From Acidimicrobiales bacterium (lineage in GTDB: Bacteria > Actinomycetota > Acidimicrobiia > Acidimicrobiales > Aldehydirespiratoraceae): a DNA stretch of 64,000 nucleotides. Location: positions 25,872 to 89,871 of the forward strand of contig JAQWLJ010000038.1 in assembly GCA_029247365.1 (NCBI GenBank), written 5' to 3'. The notes beneath the pieces are model-generated. The model ran no database searches and was not told where the DNA came from. It saw nothing but the letters and a program-made list of their open reading frames with translations. The position numbers were made by a program, and so were the translations under genes. This document shows positions 42,359 through 51,702 of this stretch, piece after piece; positions within the stretch are counted from its first letter, which is position 1, and each line of letters begins with the position of its first letter.

Positions 42359-45090
42359 CAGCTGAGATCTTCGAGGGTCCGCTCGATCTCGCGCTCCTCG
42401 TAGGTCTCAATGATGTCGCCGTTGCGGAGATCCTGGAAGTCGGAGAGGCCAATACCGCATTCGTAGCCGGCAGCGACTTCACGCGCGTCGTCCTTGAAGC
42501 GCTTGAGCGACTGCACGGTGCCCTTCCAGAGGATCGTGCCCTCCCGGATGAAGCGAACCTTCGAGTTACGGGTGATGACGCCGTTGAGGACGTAGCAACC
42601 GGCGATCTTGCCGATCCGGGGAACGCTGAAGATCTCGCGAACCTCGGCGTCGCCGGTGACGACCTCTTCGAACTCCGGGGCCAAGAGACCGACCATCGCA
42701 GACTCGATGTCTTCGAGGAGGTGGTAGATGATCTCGTAGGTTCGGACCTCGACCTTCTCGGCATCGGCGAGGTCACGAGCCTTGCGGTCGGGGCGCACCC
42801 CGTAGCCGATGATGGTGGCGTTCGACGTTGCTGCAAGCTGGATGTCGTTCTCGGTGATGCCACCTACGCCTCGGTGCACAAAGCCGATCTTGACCTCGTT
42901 GCGCTCAAGCTTGCGGAGGCTTTCGGTGACCGCCTCCAGCGAGCCGTTGACATCGGCTTTCACGATCAGGTTGAGCATCGCGGCTTCGCCGCTTTGGATC
43001 TGATCAAAAATATCCTCAAGCTTGGCGCCGCCGGCGAGGGCATGAGCCTCACGGCCGAGCGACGACTGACGCTGCCAGTGCTCGCGGGTGTCGGCTACGC
43101 GACTGGCAACCTTCTCGTTTGGGGCCACCACGAACTCGCGGCCGGCATCGGCCACCTCGGACAGACCGAGGACCTGCACCGGCGTGGACGGGCCCGCTTC
43201 CTTGACCTGTTCGCCGTGATCATTGATCAGGGCGCGCACGCGGCCCCATGCTGCTCCGGCGACCATCGGGTCGCCGACTCGAAGGGTGCCGCTCTGCACC
43301 AGCACCGTGGCGACAGGGCCACGACCGATGTCGAGGTTCGACTCAAGCACGACGCCTTGGGCACGACCCTCGGGCGAAGCTCGGAGGTCTTCAACCTCGG
43401 CGAGCAGGAGGATCTGGTCGAGAAGTGCATCGATACCGACGTTCTGCAACGCCGAGACCTGCTGGAAGATCGTGTCACCACCCCACGCCTCGGGAACGAG
43501 GTTGTGTTCGGCGACACCTGCGATGGCTTTGTCCACATCGGCGTTCTCGCGGTCGATTTTGTTGACTGCAACGATGATCGGTACTTCGGCTGCCTTGGCG
43601 TGGTTGATTGCCTCGATCGTCTGCGGCATGACACCATCGTCGGCCGCCACCATGAGGATCACGACGTCGGTGGATTCAGCACCGCGGGCGCGCATCTGCG
43701 TGAAGGCAGCGTGACCCGGCGTATCGATGAAAGTGACCTTCTGACCATTGTGATCGACCTGGTAGGCGCCGATGTGCTGGGTGATGCCACCGGCCTCGCT
43801 ATCAGCGACGTTCGCGTTGCGGATGCGATCGAGCAACAAGGTCTTGCCGTGGTCGACGTGACCCATGACCGTGATGACTGGGGGCCGGATCGGTGTGTCG
43901 TCATCGGACTCGCCATCACCGAAGTCAAGCAGCTTCTGAAGTTCGACCTCCTGCTCCTCGCCCGGGTCAACGAGACGGATCTCGGCGCCGACCTCGGCCG
44001 CGAAGAGCTCAATCATGTCGTCGGACAACGACTGCGTGGCTGTGACCATCTCGCCAGCCTGCATGAGGAAGCGGATGACATCGGCCGCGGTGCGGTTGAC
44101 CCTCGGACCGAGGTCGAGCGCGGTCGAGGCGCGCTCGACAACGATTTCACCCTCGGGCACCGGTGCGTCATCGGGCGTGTAACTCGGAGCGTCCATCGGC
44201 TGGAGCTCTTCGCGGTTGCGACGACGACGACCCTTGCGACGGGGCGGACGCTGGCCGCCAGGACCGCCACGGCCGCCACCAGGACCCCCGCGACCGCCTG
44301 GACCACCACCAGGGCCACCACGGCCCGGTGCGCCGGCTCCCGGCACGGAATCTCGCGGGCCCACAGGGCGACGACCGCCACCGCCGCCCGGCGTCGGACC
44401 GCGCGATGGACCACCAGGGCCACCAGCGGGGCGGGATCGTCCACCAGGAGGTGGCGGGATCGCACGGCCGGAGGTGGAGCGAGGCGGAGGCGGAATCGGC
44501 TTGCCAGACCCAGAGGTCGGCGCCTTTTTGACGACCTTTTTGACGACCTTTTTGACGACCTTCTTGACGACCTTCTTGGCTGGAGCCGCAGCTGGAGCCG
44601 GTGGGGCAATTTCCTCGGTCGTGCGCTTCGGCGGGGCAGCGCTGCCGCTCGAGGAGATGACACGGGCCGGGGCCGCCGGCGCCGCAGGGGCCTCAACCGG
44701 TTCGGCTTCAGGCGCCACAGCCTCAAACTCGGGAACCTCGACGAGTTCGGTCTCGACAACCGGGGCCTCAGCTTCGGGCTCGTCAACCTCGGTGGTCGCC
44801 GAAGCCTTCTTGGTCGCTTTCTTGGCAGCAGCCTTCTTCGCCGCGGCCTTTTTTGCAGCCTTCTTGGCCGGCTTTGCAGCCTTCTTGGCCGGCTTCGGCT
44901 CTTCAGGTTGCTCGTCGCGGGTCAGACCTTCGCGTTCGGCCTTTCGGCGGACTCGGTCCGCCTGCGCGTCGACGATGCTCGAAGAATGGCTCTTGACACC
45001 GATCCCCAAGGACTCGGCGAGACCGAGAGTCTCGGCATTGGTCATGCCCAACTCTCGTGCGAGTTCGTAGACGCGGATATTGGATGGCAC
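42358..45090 (-). CDS. infB: Translation initiation factor IF-2
   Basis: 910 residues. GTPase that places fMet-tRNA on the 30S subunit and promotes 50S joining. N-terminal IF2_N motif [18 protein letters not shown]; a long low-complexity Lys/Ala/Pro/Gly/Arg region to about residue 290; a second N domain; the G domain with GHVDHGKT near residue 409, DTPGHAAF and NKID; then domains II to IV ending [22 protein letters not shown]. The central VVKK repeats are encoded by near-identical 12-base units. Part of the rimP-nusA-rnpM-infB-rbfA-truB operon. Confidence 0.97.
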   Translation of the reverse strand: MPSNIRVYELARELGMTNAETLGLAESLGIGVKSHSSSIVDAQADRVRRKAEREGLTRDEQPEEPKPAKKAAKPAKKAAKKAAAKKAAAKKATKKASATTEVDEPEAEAPVVETELVEVPEFEAVAPEAEPVEAPAAPAAPARVISSSGSAAPPKRTTEEIAPPAPAAAPAKKVVKKVVKKVVKKVVKKAPTSGSGKPIPPPPRSTSGRAIPPPPGGRSRPAGGPGGPSRGPTPGGGGGRRPVGPRDSVPGAGAPGRGGPGGGPGGRGGPGGGRGGPGGQRPPRRKGRRRRNREELQPMDAPSYTPDDAPVPEGEIVVERASTALDLGPRVNRTAADVIRFLMQAGEMVTATQSLSDDMIELFAAEVGAEIRLVDPGEEQEVELQKLLDFGDGESDDDTPIRPPVITVMGHVDHGKTLLLDRIRNANVADSEAGGITQHIGAYQVDHNGQKVTFIDTPGHAAFTQMRARGAESTDVVILMVAADDGVMPQTIEAINHAKAAEVPIIVAVNKIDRENADVDKAIAGVAEHNLVPEAWGGDTIFQQVSALQNVGIDALLDQILLLAEVEDLRASPEGRAQGVVLESNLDIGRGPVATVLVQSGTLRVGDPMVAGAAWGRVRALINDHGEQVKEAGPSTPVQVLGLSEVADAGREFVVAPNEKVASRVADTREHWQRQSSLGREAHALAGGAKLEDIFDQIQSGEAAMLNLIVKADVNGSLEAVTESLRKLERNEVKIGFVHRGVGGITENDIQLAATSNATIIGYGVRPDRKARDLADAEKVEVRTYEIIYHLLEDIESAMVGLLAPEFEEVVTGDAEVREIFSVPRIGKIAGCYVLNGVITRNSKVRFIREGTILWKGTVQSLKRFKDDAREVAAGYECGIGLSDFQDLRNGDIIETYEEREIERTLEDLS
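44525..44577 (-). repeat. 12-base tandem repeat inside infB
   Basis: Four to five consecutive copies of a unit reading TTTTTGACGACC on the plus strand encode VVKK repeats in the linker of IF-2. This is coding low complexity, prone to length variation, not a mobile element. Confidence 0.8.
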
Positions 45091-45150
45091 GTGTTGGTTT
45101 CGTCTTTCTGAATCAACTGTCCGGCAGCGCCCGAAGCGCCACCCGTGGTG

Positions 45151-45417
45151 TCAGCCGCCCCCGTGCGGGCACGCGGAAGGCTCAACTGGCCACGAGCGTG
45201 AAAGCCTAGCCATTTCGGGAGCGTTCACCTCGGCTCTTAGAGCTCGACCAACGGCCTTTTGCTCAATCGCGAGGGCCAAACACGCTGGCGAAGGGCCGAC
45301 GTGAGCGCCTCGCCCTGGACCGGAACCCGTGACAAGTCCTTCAGCAGACGCGCGGACACGTACCAGCTTCGCCTGCTCAAACCGCTGTCGGCAGGCAACG
45401 CAGGTGCGGACCGGCAC
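45151..45417 (-). CDS. rnpM: RNA-binding protein RnpM (YlxR, DUF448)
   Basis: 88 residues. Starts with the family signature VRTCVACRQRF, then LVRVRASAEGLVTG, GRGAHVGPSPACLALAIEQK and a conserved FxRALR-type segment (VGRALRAEV). Homologues bind RNase P RNA and modulate its activity. It starts at the nusA stop (one shared base) and lies 60 bases before infB, as in most bacteria. A Pro/His/Gly tail is specific to this copy. Confidence 0.92.
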   Translation of the reverse strand: MPVRTCVACRQRFEQAKLVRVRASAEGLVTGSGPGRGAHVGPSPACLALAIEQKAVGRALRAEVNAPEMARLSRSWPVEPSACPHGGG

Positions 45418-46628
45418 TACTCCTCTTCGTCCCGAGCACCCACGGCGTCATCGGCGGCGTCCTCCGCGTCGTCATCGGTGCGATCGACATCGGCCGCTTC
45501 GGCCTCCTCGGCTGCAGCCTCGGCCTCGGCCTGAGCGTAGTAGTCGGCTTCAGAGATCGGGTCGCTGCCGTCAGCGGGTTGCCACATGTTCTCGCCGGTC
45601 TCCGAATTGCGGATCCATTCGCCATCGGCCCACTCGACCGGGCCGAACTCTTGCTCGGCGGCGAAGTCGGTCTCGGACTTGATGTTGATGCCCCAGCCGG
45701 TAAGCCGCGAGGCAAGACGGGCGTTTTGGCCCTCCTTGCCGATTGCAAGGCTCAGTTGGTGATCGGGCACGATCACGTCACAGTCGCCAGTGATCTCGTC
45801 GGGCCGAACTTCGGTGACCTTGGCCGGGCTCAACGCCCGGGTGACGAACTCCTGGAGGTCGTCGTGGAACGGCACGATGTCGATCTTCTCGCCCCGCAGC
45901 TCGTTGACGACCTGGCGGACACGAGCGCCGCGAGCGCCGACGCAGGCACCGACCGGGTCGACGTTTGCGTCATTGGACCAAACAGCGATCTTGGTTCGGT
46001 GACCCGCTTCGCGAGCACAAGCCCTGATCTCGACAACGCCGTCGGCAATCTCGGGGACCTCAAGCTCGAACAGGCGCTTCACTAGACCCGGGTGGGTGCG
46101 GCTCACCACGATCTGCGGGCCCTTTGCAGTCTTGCGAACCTCGACGATGTAGGCCTTGATCCGGGTATTGCCGTCGGGGCGCTCGAACGGGACCTGTTCA
46201 GCCTGGGGCAGCAACGCCTCGACCCGGCCAAGATCGAGCAGCGTGTAACGCGCATCGGTCTGCTGGATCATGCCGGTGACGATGTCACCTTCGCGGCCGG
46301 CGTACTCCTCGTACTTGAGCTCGCGCTCAGCCTCGCGAATGCGCTGCGTCATGACCTGGCGAGCAGTCTGAGCGGCAATACGGCCGAAGTCGTCGGGGGT
46401 GACCTCGAACTCGTCGCCGATCGGCTCACCGTCCTCATCGAGTTCCTGCGCGAAGACCTGAAACTCGAGAGTCTCGGGGTTGATCGTCACCCAGGCGTAC
46501 TCGAAGGCCCCCGGCATGCGCTTGTACGCGTGCTCGAGGGCATCGGCGAGGGCGCCGAACAGGGCATCGACCGAGATGCCTCGTTCTACGGCGAGCGCCT
46601 GGAGCGCTTCCATCATGTCCTGGTTCAT
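45417..46628 (-). CDS. nusA: Transcription termination/antitermination factor NusA
   Basis: 403 residues from the ATG at 46628, coupled to the rimP stop (TGATG); a longer frame is antiparallel noise. N-terminal RNAP-binding domain, S1 domain (GDIVTGMIQQTDARYTLLDLG), then two KH domains with VDPVGACVGARGARVRQVVNEL and LSLAIGKEGQNARLASRLTG. The C-terminus after about residue 340 is highly acidic and low complexity, with no AR repeats. It controls pausing and termination and joins antitermination complexes. Confidence 0.96.
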   Translation of the reverse strand: MNQDMMEALQALAVERGISVDALFGALADALEHAYKRMPGAFEYAWVTINPETLEFQVFAQELDEDGEPIGDEFEVTPDDFGRIAAQTARQVMTQRIREAERELKYEEYAGREGDIVTGMIQQTDARYTLLDLGRVEALLPQAEQVPFERPDGNTRIKAYIVEVRKTAKGPQIVVSRTHPGLVKRLFELEVPEIADGVVEIRACAREAGHRTKIAVWSNDANVDPVGACVGARGARVRQVVNELRGEKIDIVPFHDDLQEFVTRALSPAKVTEVRPDEITGDCDVIVPDHQLSLAIGKEGQNARLASRLTGWGINIKSETDFAAEQEFGPVEWADGEWIRNSETGENMWQPADGSDPISEADYYAQAEAEAAAEEAEAADVDRTDDDAEDAADDAVGARDEEE

Positions 46629-47152
46629 CAGTTGGCCTCCTGGTTGGAGCGATCTGGGTTGGAACCGCCGGCGGCGGGAGTCTTTGAGCCCGAACCCGGT
46701 TTGGGCGTGGGCTTCCATTCGAAGACAACCTTGGTCTTGGTGACGTCGTCGTAGCCGAAGACCTGCTCGGTGCCATCGACATCGACCCGAAAGCTTTCAT
46801 CGTCAGCCCGGACCAAGGTCCCCTGGAACCGGCGGCGCCCGTCGACATCAGCGTGGGTCTTGAACTTCACGACCTCACCCACGGCACCTTCGTAATGCGA
46901 GCGCGAACGCAGCGGACGCTCGAGGCCAGGGCTTGACACTTCGAGGGTGTAGCGGCCTGGGATCGGATCGACATCGTCGAGGATGCGGCTCGAACTCCGT
47001 GAGATCGTCTTGATCGCCGCAATGTCGATGCCGCCTTCGGCGTCGACAAGGATCCGGAGGATGCCGCCACTGAACTCGATGTCGTAGAGGTCGGCGCCTG
47101 CGTCGGCCACGACGGGGGCCACGAGCTCGCGGACTCGGTCGACGACAGCCAT
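46628..47152 (-). CDS. rimP: Ribosome maturation factor RimP
   Basis: 174 residues. Required for 30S maturation. Family blocks: GADLYDIEFSGGILRILVDA, a helix with SRSSSRILDDVDPIPGRYTLEVSSPGL (shown in part: RYTLEVSSPGLERPL), then the SH3-like C-terminal domain. A Pro/Ser-rich tail is extra. An AAAGGGAG ribosome-binding site precedes the ATG. First gene of the nusA-infB operon, insulated by a terminator upstream. Confidence 0.93.
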   Translation of the reverse strand: MAVVDRVRELVAPVVADAGADLYDIEFSGGILRILVDAEGGIDIAAIKTISRSSSRILDDVDPIPGRYTLEVSSPGLERPLRSRSHYEGAVGEVVKFKTHADVDGRRRFQGTLVRADDESFRVDVDGTEQVFGYDDVTKTKVVFEWKPTPKPGSGSKTPAAGGSNPDRSNQEAN

Positions 47153-47190
47153 AGCACTCCCTTTCCAACTCTCGAATTACGCCAGAAACA

Positions 47191-47215
47191 AGAAAAGCGT
47201 GGCCGGTGGCCACGC
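47191..47215 (-). terminator. Rho-independent terminator before rimP
   Basis: On the minus strand GCGTGGCC pairs perfectly with GGCCACGC across a 3-base loop and is followed by TTTTCTTGTTT. It ends transcription from the small membrane protein/ispG direction about 45 bases before the rimP start codon, so rimP must have its own promoter in that gap. Confidence 0.85.
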
Positions 47216-47253
47216 CTCATCCGAAACCGGTAAAGAACGTCAAGCGAAGGGTA

Positions 47254-47661
47254 TCAGGAATCGCCCCGCACGGCGGCCGCAAACTGCTCATGAACCCGAA
47301 CGAGCCGGATCCGACCGCCATCGACAGTCATCGACGGCAGGTAAGCCCTCAGGAGGACCCAGGTCAGCCCCCACTGAAGGGCGGACAGCAGTGCAATAGC
47401 GATCGCAAGTGGCAACATCACGGGGAACCGGGCCATCGCCGCGCCGAACGCAAGGCACGCAACGCCGCTCCACGCCGTCCGCCGATTTCGACGCTGAAGG
47501 CCGGTAACTCTGTCGAACTCGGGTTGGGTGAGCGGTAGGAAGATCTTGCGGTTCGCAACCGTCACCGGCGCGTAGCCATCGGCGGGCTCGCCGCTTTTGA
47601 CCGACAGGGCAGGAAGCAAGCGCTCACGTGCCGACGCAACGCTGATGACGGCCTCAGTCAC
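47254..47661 (-). CDS. Hypothetical membrane protein, 135 residues
   Basis: One hydrophobic region of two adjacent helices (GVACLAFGAAMARFPVMLPL and AIAIALLSALQWGLTWVLL) after a ~70-residue soluble N-terminus, with a short basic tail. No recognised family. It starts 3 bases after ispG on the same strand and ends at a strong terminator, so it is the last gene of the ispG transcript. Confidence 0.6.
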   Translation of the reverse strand: MTEAVISVASARERLLPALSVKSGEPADGYAPVTVANRKIFLPLTQPEFDRVTGLQRRNRRTAWSGVACLAFGAAMARFPVMLPLAIAIALLSALQWGLTWVLLRAYLPSMTVDGGRIRLVRVHEQFAAAVRGDS

Positions 47662-47664
47662 CGC

Positions 47665-48897
47665 TCAACCGCTGCTTCGACGAATCTCAGCGATAACCGC
47701 CTCTGACTCGTTGGCATCGTCGCCGCGCTCATCGAGGTTGCGGGCCCGGTCTTCTTCTGCGGCCCGCTTCGCTTGGTCCTTCGTGGCCTTCGCCTTTTCA
47801 AGCGCAGCGTCCGCACCGTGTTCGTGGATGAACTCGGCCCACTCGACGAGGGTCTCCACCATCTCGTCCTCGGGCACGACCATGACATTCTGACCCTTGA
47901 CGAACAGATGGCCACGCTTGTTGCCCGCCGCAATGCCGAGGTCGGCGTCGCGGGCTTCGCCTGGCCCGTTAACAACACAACCCATCACGGCGACCTGCAG
48001 AGGAATCTCGCGTTGGCCGAACGCCTCCATTGCGTCCTGGGCGACGGTGAACACGTCGACCTCGGCTCGACCACAGGATGGACAGGCGATCAGATCGACG
48101 TTCTTGCGTTTGCGAAGCCCCATCGCCTCCAGCAGCTGACGGCCGGCCTTGGCCTCCTCGACGGGATCGGCGGTGAGTGAGTAACGGATCGTGTCGCCAA
48201 TGCCCTCGGCCAAGAGCGTGGCGATACCAGCCGTCGCTTTGAGCGTGCCGACCGGTGGCGGCCCAGCTTCGGTTACACCGAGGTGCAGGGGATGGTCGGT
48301 GACTTCGCTCAGCTGGCGGTAGGCCTCGATCATGAGCGGGACCGACGAGGCCTTGACCGAGATCTTGATCAGGTCGAAGTCGACCTCCTCGAAGTATGCG
48401 ATCTCCTGCAGCGCCGACTCGACCATCGCCTCCGGGGTGACCTTTCCGCCGTACTTGTCGTAGAGCTTGGGGTCGAGCGAACCGCCGTTGACACCGATGC
48501 GGATCGGCACATTTCGATCCTTGGCCTCCTTTGCGACGGCCTTGATGTGCTCGGGCTTGCGGATATTGCCCGGATTGAGGCGCAGGCAATGGACGCCGGC
48601 CTCGAGCGCCTCGAGCGCCCGACGGTACTGATGGTGAATATCGGCAACGATCGGCACAGGCGAGCGCGGCACGATCCGGGCCAACCCCTCCGCCGCCTCG
48701 GGTTCGTTGCAGGTCGCCCGCACGATGTCGCAGCCGGCGGCCGCAAGAGCGTAGATCTGCTGAAGGGTCGCTTCATGATCAGCCGTCTTGGTGATCGTCA
48801 TCGACTGGATGGTTATCGGTGCTCCCCCGCCCACCGGGACGTCACCAACCATGATCTGGTGGGTCTTTCGACGGGGAAAGCTCTGCGTGAACTCCAC
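47665..48897 (-). CDS. ispG: 4-hydroxy-3-methylbut-2-enyl diphosphate synthase IspG (GcpE)
   Basis: 410 residues. Penultimate MEP-pathway step: reductive ring opening of MEcPP to HMBPP using a 4Fe-4S cluster. Seen: VPVGGGAPITIQSMT, LRLNPGNIRK, RIGVNGGSLD, and cluster cysteines in IACPSCGRAEVDV and VMGCVVNGPGEA. The C-terminal ~40 residues are a charged Lys/Glu-rich extension. With dxr, two genes away, it shows that isoprenoids are made by the MEP route. Confidence 0.95.
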   Translation of the reverse strand: MEFTQSFPRRKTHQIMVGDVPVGGGAPITIQSMTITKTADHEATLQQIYALAAAGCDIVRATCNEPEAAEGLARIVPRSPVPIVADIHHQYRRALEALEAGVHCLRLNPGNIRKPEHIKAVAKEAKDRNVPIRIGVNGGSLDPKLYDKYGGKVTPEAMVESALQEIAYFEEVDFDLIKISVKASSVPLMIEAYRQLSEVTDHPLHLGVTEAGPPPVGTLKATAGIATLLAEGIGDTIRYSLTADPVEEAKAGRQLLEAMGLRKRKNVDLIACPSCGRAEVDVFTVAQDAMEAFGQREIPLQVAVMGCVVNGPGEARDADLGIAAGNKRGHLFVKGQNVMVVPEDEMVETLVEWAEFIHEHGADAALEKAKATKDQAKRAAEEDRARNLDERGDDANESEAVIAEIRRSSG

Positions 48898-48944
48898 GGT
48901 GCGAATCTACCGCTCGTGACGAACCGAACGTCGTGCAGCAATCG

Positions 48945-48970
48945 CTTCGCCTCAGCTATGCCAGGCGAAG
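48945..48970. other. Inverted repeat between the site-2 protease gene and ispG
   Basis: CTTCGCCT pairs with AGGCGAAG across a 10-base loop in the 132-base gap. There is no T run on either strand, so it is either a weak terminator of the dxr-protease transcript or an operator for ispG. No other element was seen in this gap. Confidence 0.4.
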
Positions 48971-49029
48971 TGACGCGGTGTTGAGCGATCGGAGCGACTC
49001 GGTTGGCACCGCAAGCCCGTCACCGAGAC

Positions 49030-50523
49030 CTAGCCGAGATCGATGGGGTCGATGATGTCGCGGAAGAGGGCGAGCAGGCCGATGGTGACCAGCAGACCGA
49101 ACACTGCGTAGGTGAGCGGCACGACCCGGGCATAGTCGACCTCATAGCGGCGGCCGCCAATCGAGCGGACGCGCTCGTAGGTGGCGACAGCGACGTGGCC
49201 ACCATCGAGCGGTGGAAGCGGCAACATGTTGAAGACGCCGACAAAGATATTGAGCATCACAAGCAGCCCGAGTTGACGTTCGAAGTCGATGTTGGCCCCG
49301 ACTCGAGCAGCCCCGTAGATCGAAAGAATGCGATCTTCATCAGGGTTGCGAGTGTCGAGCGCCCGGCTTGCGATCTCGCGCTCTTCGGCGCTGGAGACCT
49401 CAATAGTCGGGGCGTCGTCGCCCCCACCGAGCGTGTCACTCACGAAGTTGCCGAGGGTGCTAGGGGTGAAGAAGCGAAGGAGCCCCTCGACCGACAGGCT
49501 GAGCAGATCGACGAACTCCGAGCCAGCCCGCTGCGTAGCGTCGATCGGGCCCAGCCTTTCGCGGACCGGGTTCTGACTGACACCGAAGAAGCCGTAGGTT
49601 GCCTCGGTCGGGTCGGTGGGGACCTCGCCGATCGTCACGTCGAACATGACACGAGGGAACCGTTCGCCAACCGGGTCGACGATCATGTCCACTCTCTCAC
49701 CCTGTCGACCGTCGGTCGCCGCGATGACGTCGTCCCACGAGAAGACGTCGACGTCGTCGATGGTGAGAATCCGATCGAGCGGAAGGAGGCCACCGAACCC
49801 GGCAGCGCCCACCTCGGATAGCCGGGCACCAAGGGTGACCACGTCCGACAGGACTTCGCCGTCGCGTTCCCACTTGACCTCAACACGCTGACCGCCCCGA
49901 ACTTCGACGAGATCACCGAACACCTCGAAGTCGGTGACCTCTTCACCGTCGAGCGTGAGGACCCGGTCGCCGACTTCCAGGTCGAGCGCCAGGGCAGAGC
50001 TGGCATCAGAGACCGACCCGATCTCCCAGCTCCCGTCGTCGGCGTTAACGCCGTAGGCCACCAAGAGGGCGAACAGCAAGACAAGCGCCATCAGGAAGTG
50101 CATGATCGAACCAGCGCTCACTACGAGGAGCTTTCGCGGGAAGGACTTCACACGATAGGAGCGGTCCTCGTCACCCGGTTCGACGGGGTCGAGATTGTTC
50201 ATCCCAATAATGCGAACATAGGCGCCCGCCGGGATGCCCTTCACGCCGTACTCGGTTGCGCCCTTGCGAATCGACCACAACCGCGGGCCGAAGCCGATGA
50301 AGAACTCAGTGACCTTCATGCCCGTCCAGCGGGCCGTGAGGTAGTGGCCCAGTTCGTGCATGAAGATCATGAAAATGATCGCGGTAACCACGAACGCCCA
50401 ACCCCAACCGGCGAAGAAGCCGAGCGCGAAGATTGCGCCGATCAACACGAAGAGCCCGGCGAAATCGTTGCGAGGTTCTGCGGGCGCCCCTGGGGCGGCC
50501 GCAGTGGGGGTCTCGGTCTGCAT
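49030..50523 (-). CDS. rseP: Site-2 intramembrane metalloprotease (RseP/Rip1 family)
   Basis: 497 residues from the ATG at 50523, coupled to the dxr stop (TGATG). Membrane-embedded zinc protease: HELGH at residues 56-60 in a transmembrane helix, the second metal motif in NMLPLPPLDGGH near the C-terminus, several further helices, and one or two PDZ-like regions between (LEVGDRVLTLDGEEVTDF, LLPLDRILTIDDVDV). It is longer than E. coli RseP owing to an insertion before the last helices. Homologues cleave anti-sigma factors. The dxr-protease-ispG order matches mycobacteria. Confidence 0.92.
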   Translation of the reverse strand: MQTETPTAAAPGAPAEPRNDFAGLFVLIGAIFALGFFAGWGWAFVVTAIIFMIFMHELGHYLTARWTGMKVTEFFIGFGPRLWSIRKGATEYGVKGIPAGAYVRIIGMNNLDPVEPGDEDRSYRVKSFPRKLLVVSAGSIMHFLMALVLLFALLVAYGVNADDGSWEIGSVSDASSALALDLEVGDRVLTLDGEEVTDFEVFGDLVEVRGGQRVEVKWERDGEVLSDVVTLGARLSEVGAAGFGGLLPLDRILTIDDVDVFSWDDVIAATDGRQGERVDMIVDPVGERFPRVMFDVTIGEVPTDPTEATYGFFGVSQNPVRERLGPIDATQRAGSEFVDLLSLSVEGLLRFFTPSTLGNFVSDTLGGGDDAPTIEVSSAEEREIASRALDTRNPDEDRILSIYGAARVGANIDFERQLGLLVMLNIFVGVFNMLPLPPLDGGHVAVATYERVRSIGGRRYEVDYARVVPLTYAVFGLLVTIGLLALFRDIIDPIDLG

Positions 50524-51695
50524 CAGCTCATTCTCTCCGCGATGACAGCGTTGGCGGCATCGCGCGCCTGCTGATCGGCCCACAAGACGACATCGATGTT
50601 CTCCGCTGCGATACCTGGCCAGCGCTGCAGCGACTGGTCCACGACGTCCGCTATGTCGACCCAATCGATCAACCCCGTGAGGAATGCCTCGACCGCAACC
50701 TCGTTCGCAGCGCTCAGCCACGCCGGTGCGGTCTCACCCGCTCGGCCCGCCTCGTAGGCCAGGCCCAGGCACGGGAAGGCCTCACGGTCGGGGGGCTGGA
50801 AGTCGAGGCGACTCATCTCGGTCCAATCGATCGCGCCGTACGGCACGTCCAAACGGTCGGGATATGCCAATGCGTAGCCAATGCACAGTCGCATGTCGGG
50901 CAGTGAGAGCTGCGCGATCGTGGCTCCGTCGGTGTAGGTGACCATCGAGTGGATCACCGACTGGGGATGCACGACGACATCGATGTCGTCAAATGACACA
51001 CCGAACAGCTCGTGCGCCTCGATGACCTCGAGGCCCTTGTTCATGAGCGTTGAGGAGTCGATCGTGATCTTCGGCCCCATCGACCAGGTGGGATGGGCTA
51101 GTGCGTCCTTGACTGTCACCGACTTGAGGTCGGCCCGCGTGCGGCCTCGGAAGGGTCCTCCGCTGGCAGTGAGCACGATCGTCTCAACCCGGTCGTCGGC
51201 ACCGACCTTGCCGGTGATCTCATTGGCCCGAAGGCACTGATGAACAGCGCAGTGTTCACTGTCGACTGGGACAAGCTCGGCACCGGGCGTCTGCCACGCC
51301 CGCTGCACAACAGGACCAGCGGCGATCAACGATTCCTTGTTGGCAAGGCCGAGCCGCTTCCCTGCTTCGAGTGTGGCCAAGGTGACCGGCAGACCAGCGA
51401 ACCCAACCACACCGTTAATAACCGTGTCAGCGGTTCGAGCTGCATCGGCCATCGAATGCTCGCCGACGAGCAACTCGGTGCCAGGGGGAAGGCGAGGACC
51501 GATCTCAGCTGCCGCGTCCGCATCGGCAACGGCCACGACATCGGGGCGGAACTCCTCGGCCTGGCCGACGACGAGGTCGGATCGGCCGACACCAAGCGCG
51601 GTGACGCGGTAGCGCTCAGGGTCGGCCCGGACAATCTCGAGCGTCTGGGTTCCGATCGAGCCGGACGACCCGAGGACCGCAACCGGCGTGGTCAT
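50523..51695 (-). CDS. dxr: 1-deoxy-D-xylulose 5-phosphate reductoisomerase
   Basis: 390 residues from the ATG at 51695; an upstream frame reads into cdsA and is rejected. NADPH-dependent first committed MEP step. Seen: AVLGSSGSIGTQTLEIV, GLANKESLIAAG, the metal/substrate block PVDSEHCAVHQCL, STLMNKGLEVIEAHELFG, and VHPQSVIHSMV. Begins 7 bases after cdsA and couples to the protease gene. Confidence 0.96.
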   Translation of the reverse strand: MTTPVAVLGSSGSIGTQTLEIVRADPERYRVTALGVGRSDLVVGQAEEFRPDVVAVADADAAAEIGPRLPPGTELLVGEHSMADAARTADTVINGVVGFAGLPVTLATLEAGKRLGLANKESLIAAGPVVQRAWQTPGAELVPVDSEHCAVHQCLRANEITGKVGADDRVETIVLTASGGPFRGRTRADLKSVTVKDALAHPTWSMGPKITIDSSTLMNKGLEVIEAHELFGVSFDDIDVVVHPQSVIHSMVTYTDGATIAQLSLPDMRLCIGYALAYPDRLDVPYGAIDWTEMSRLDFQPPDREAFPCLGLAYEAGRAGETAPAWLSAANEVAVEAFLTGLIDWVDIADVVDQSLQRWPGIAAENIDVVLWADQQARDAANAVIAERMS

Positions 51696-51702
51696 CGCCG
51701 AC

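Noticed and set aside
42721..45111. Very long plus-strand ORF (796 codons) opposite infB
   Set aside because: It is the antisense of IF-2. High GC keeps the opposite frame open; its product has low-complexity basic runs and no domain, whereas infB is fully conserved.
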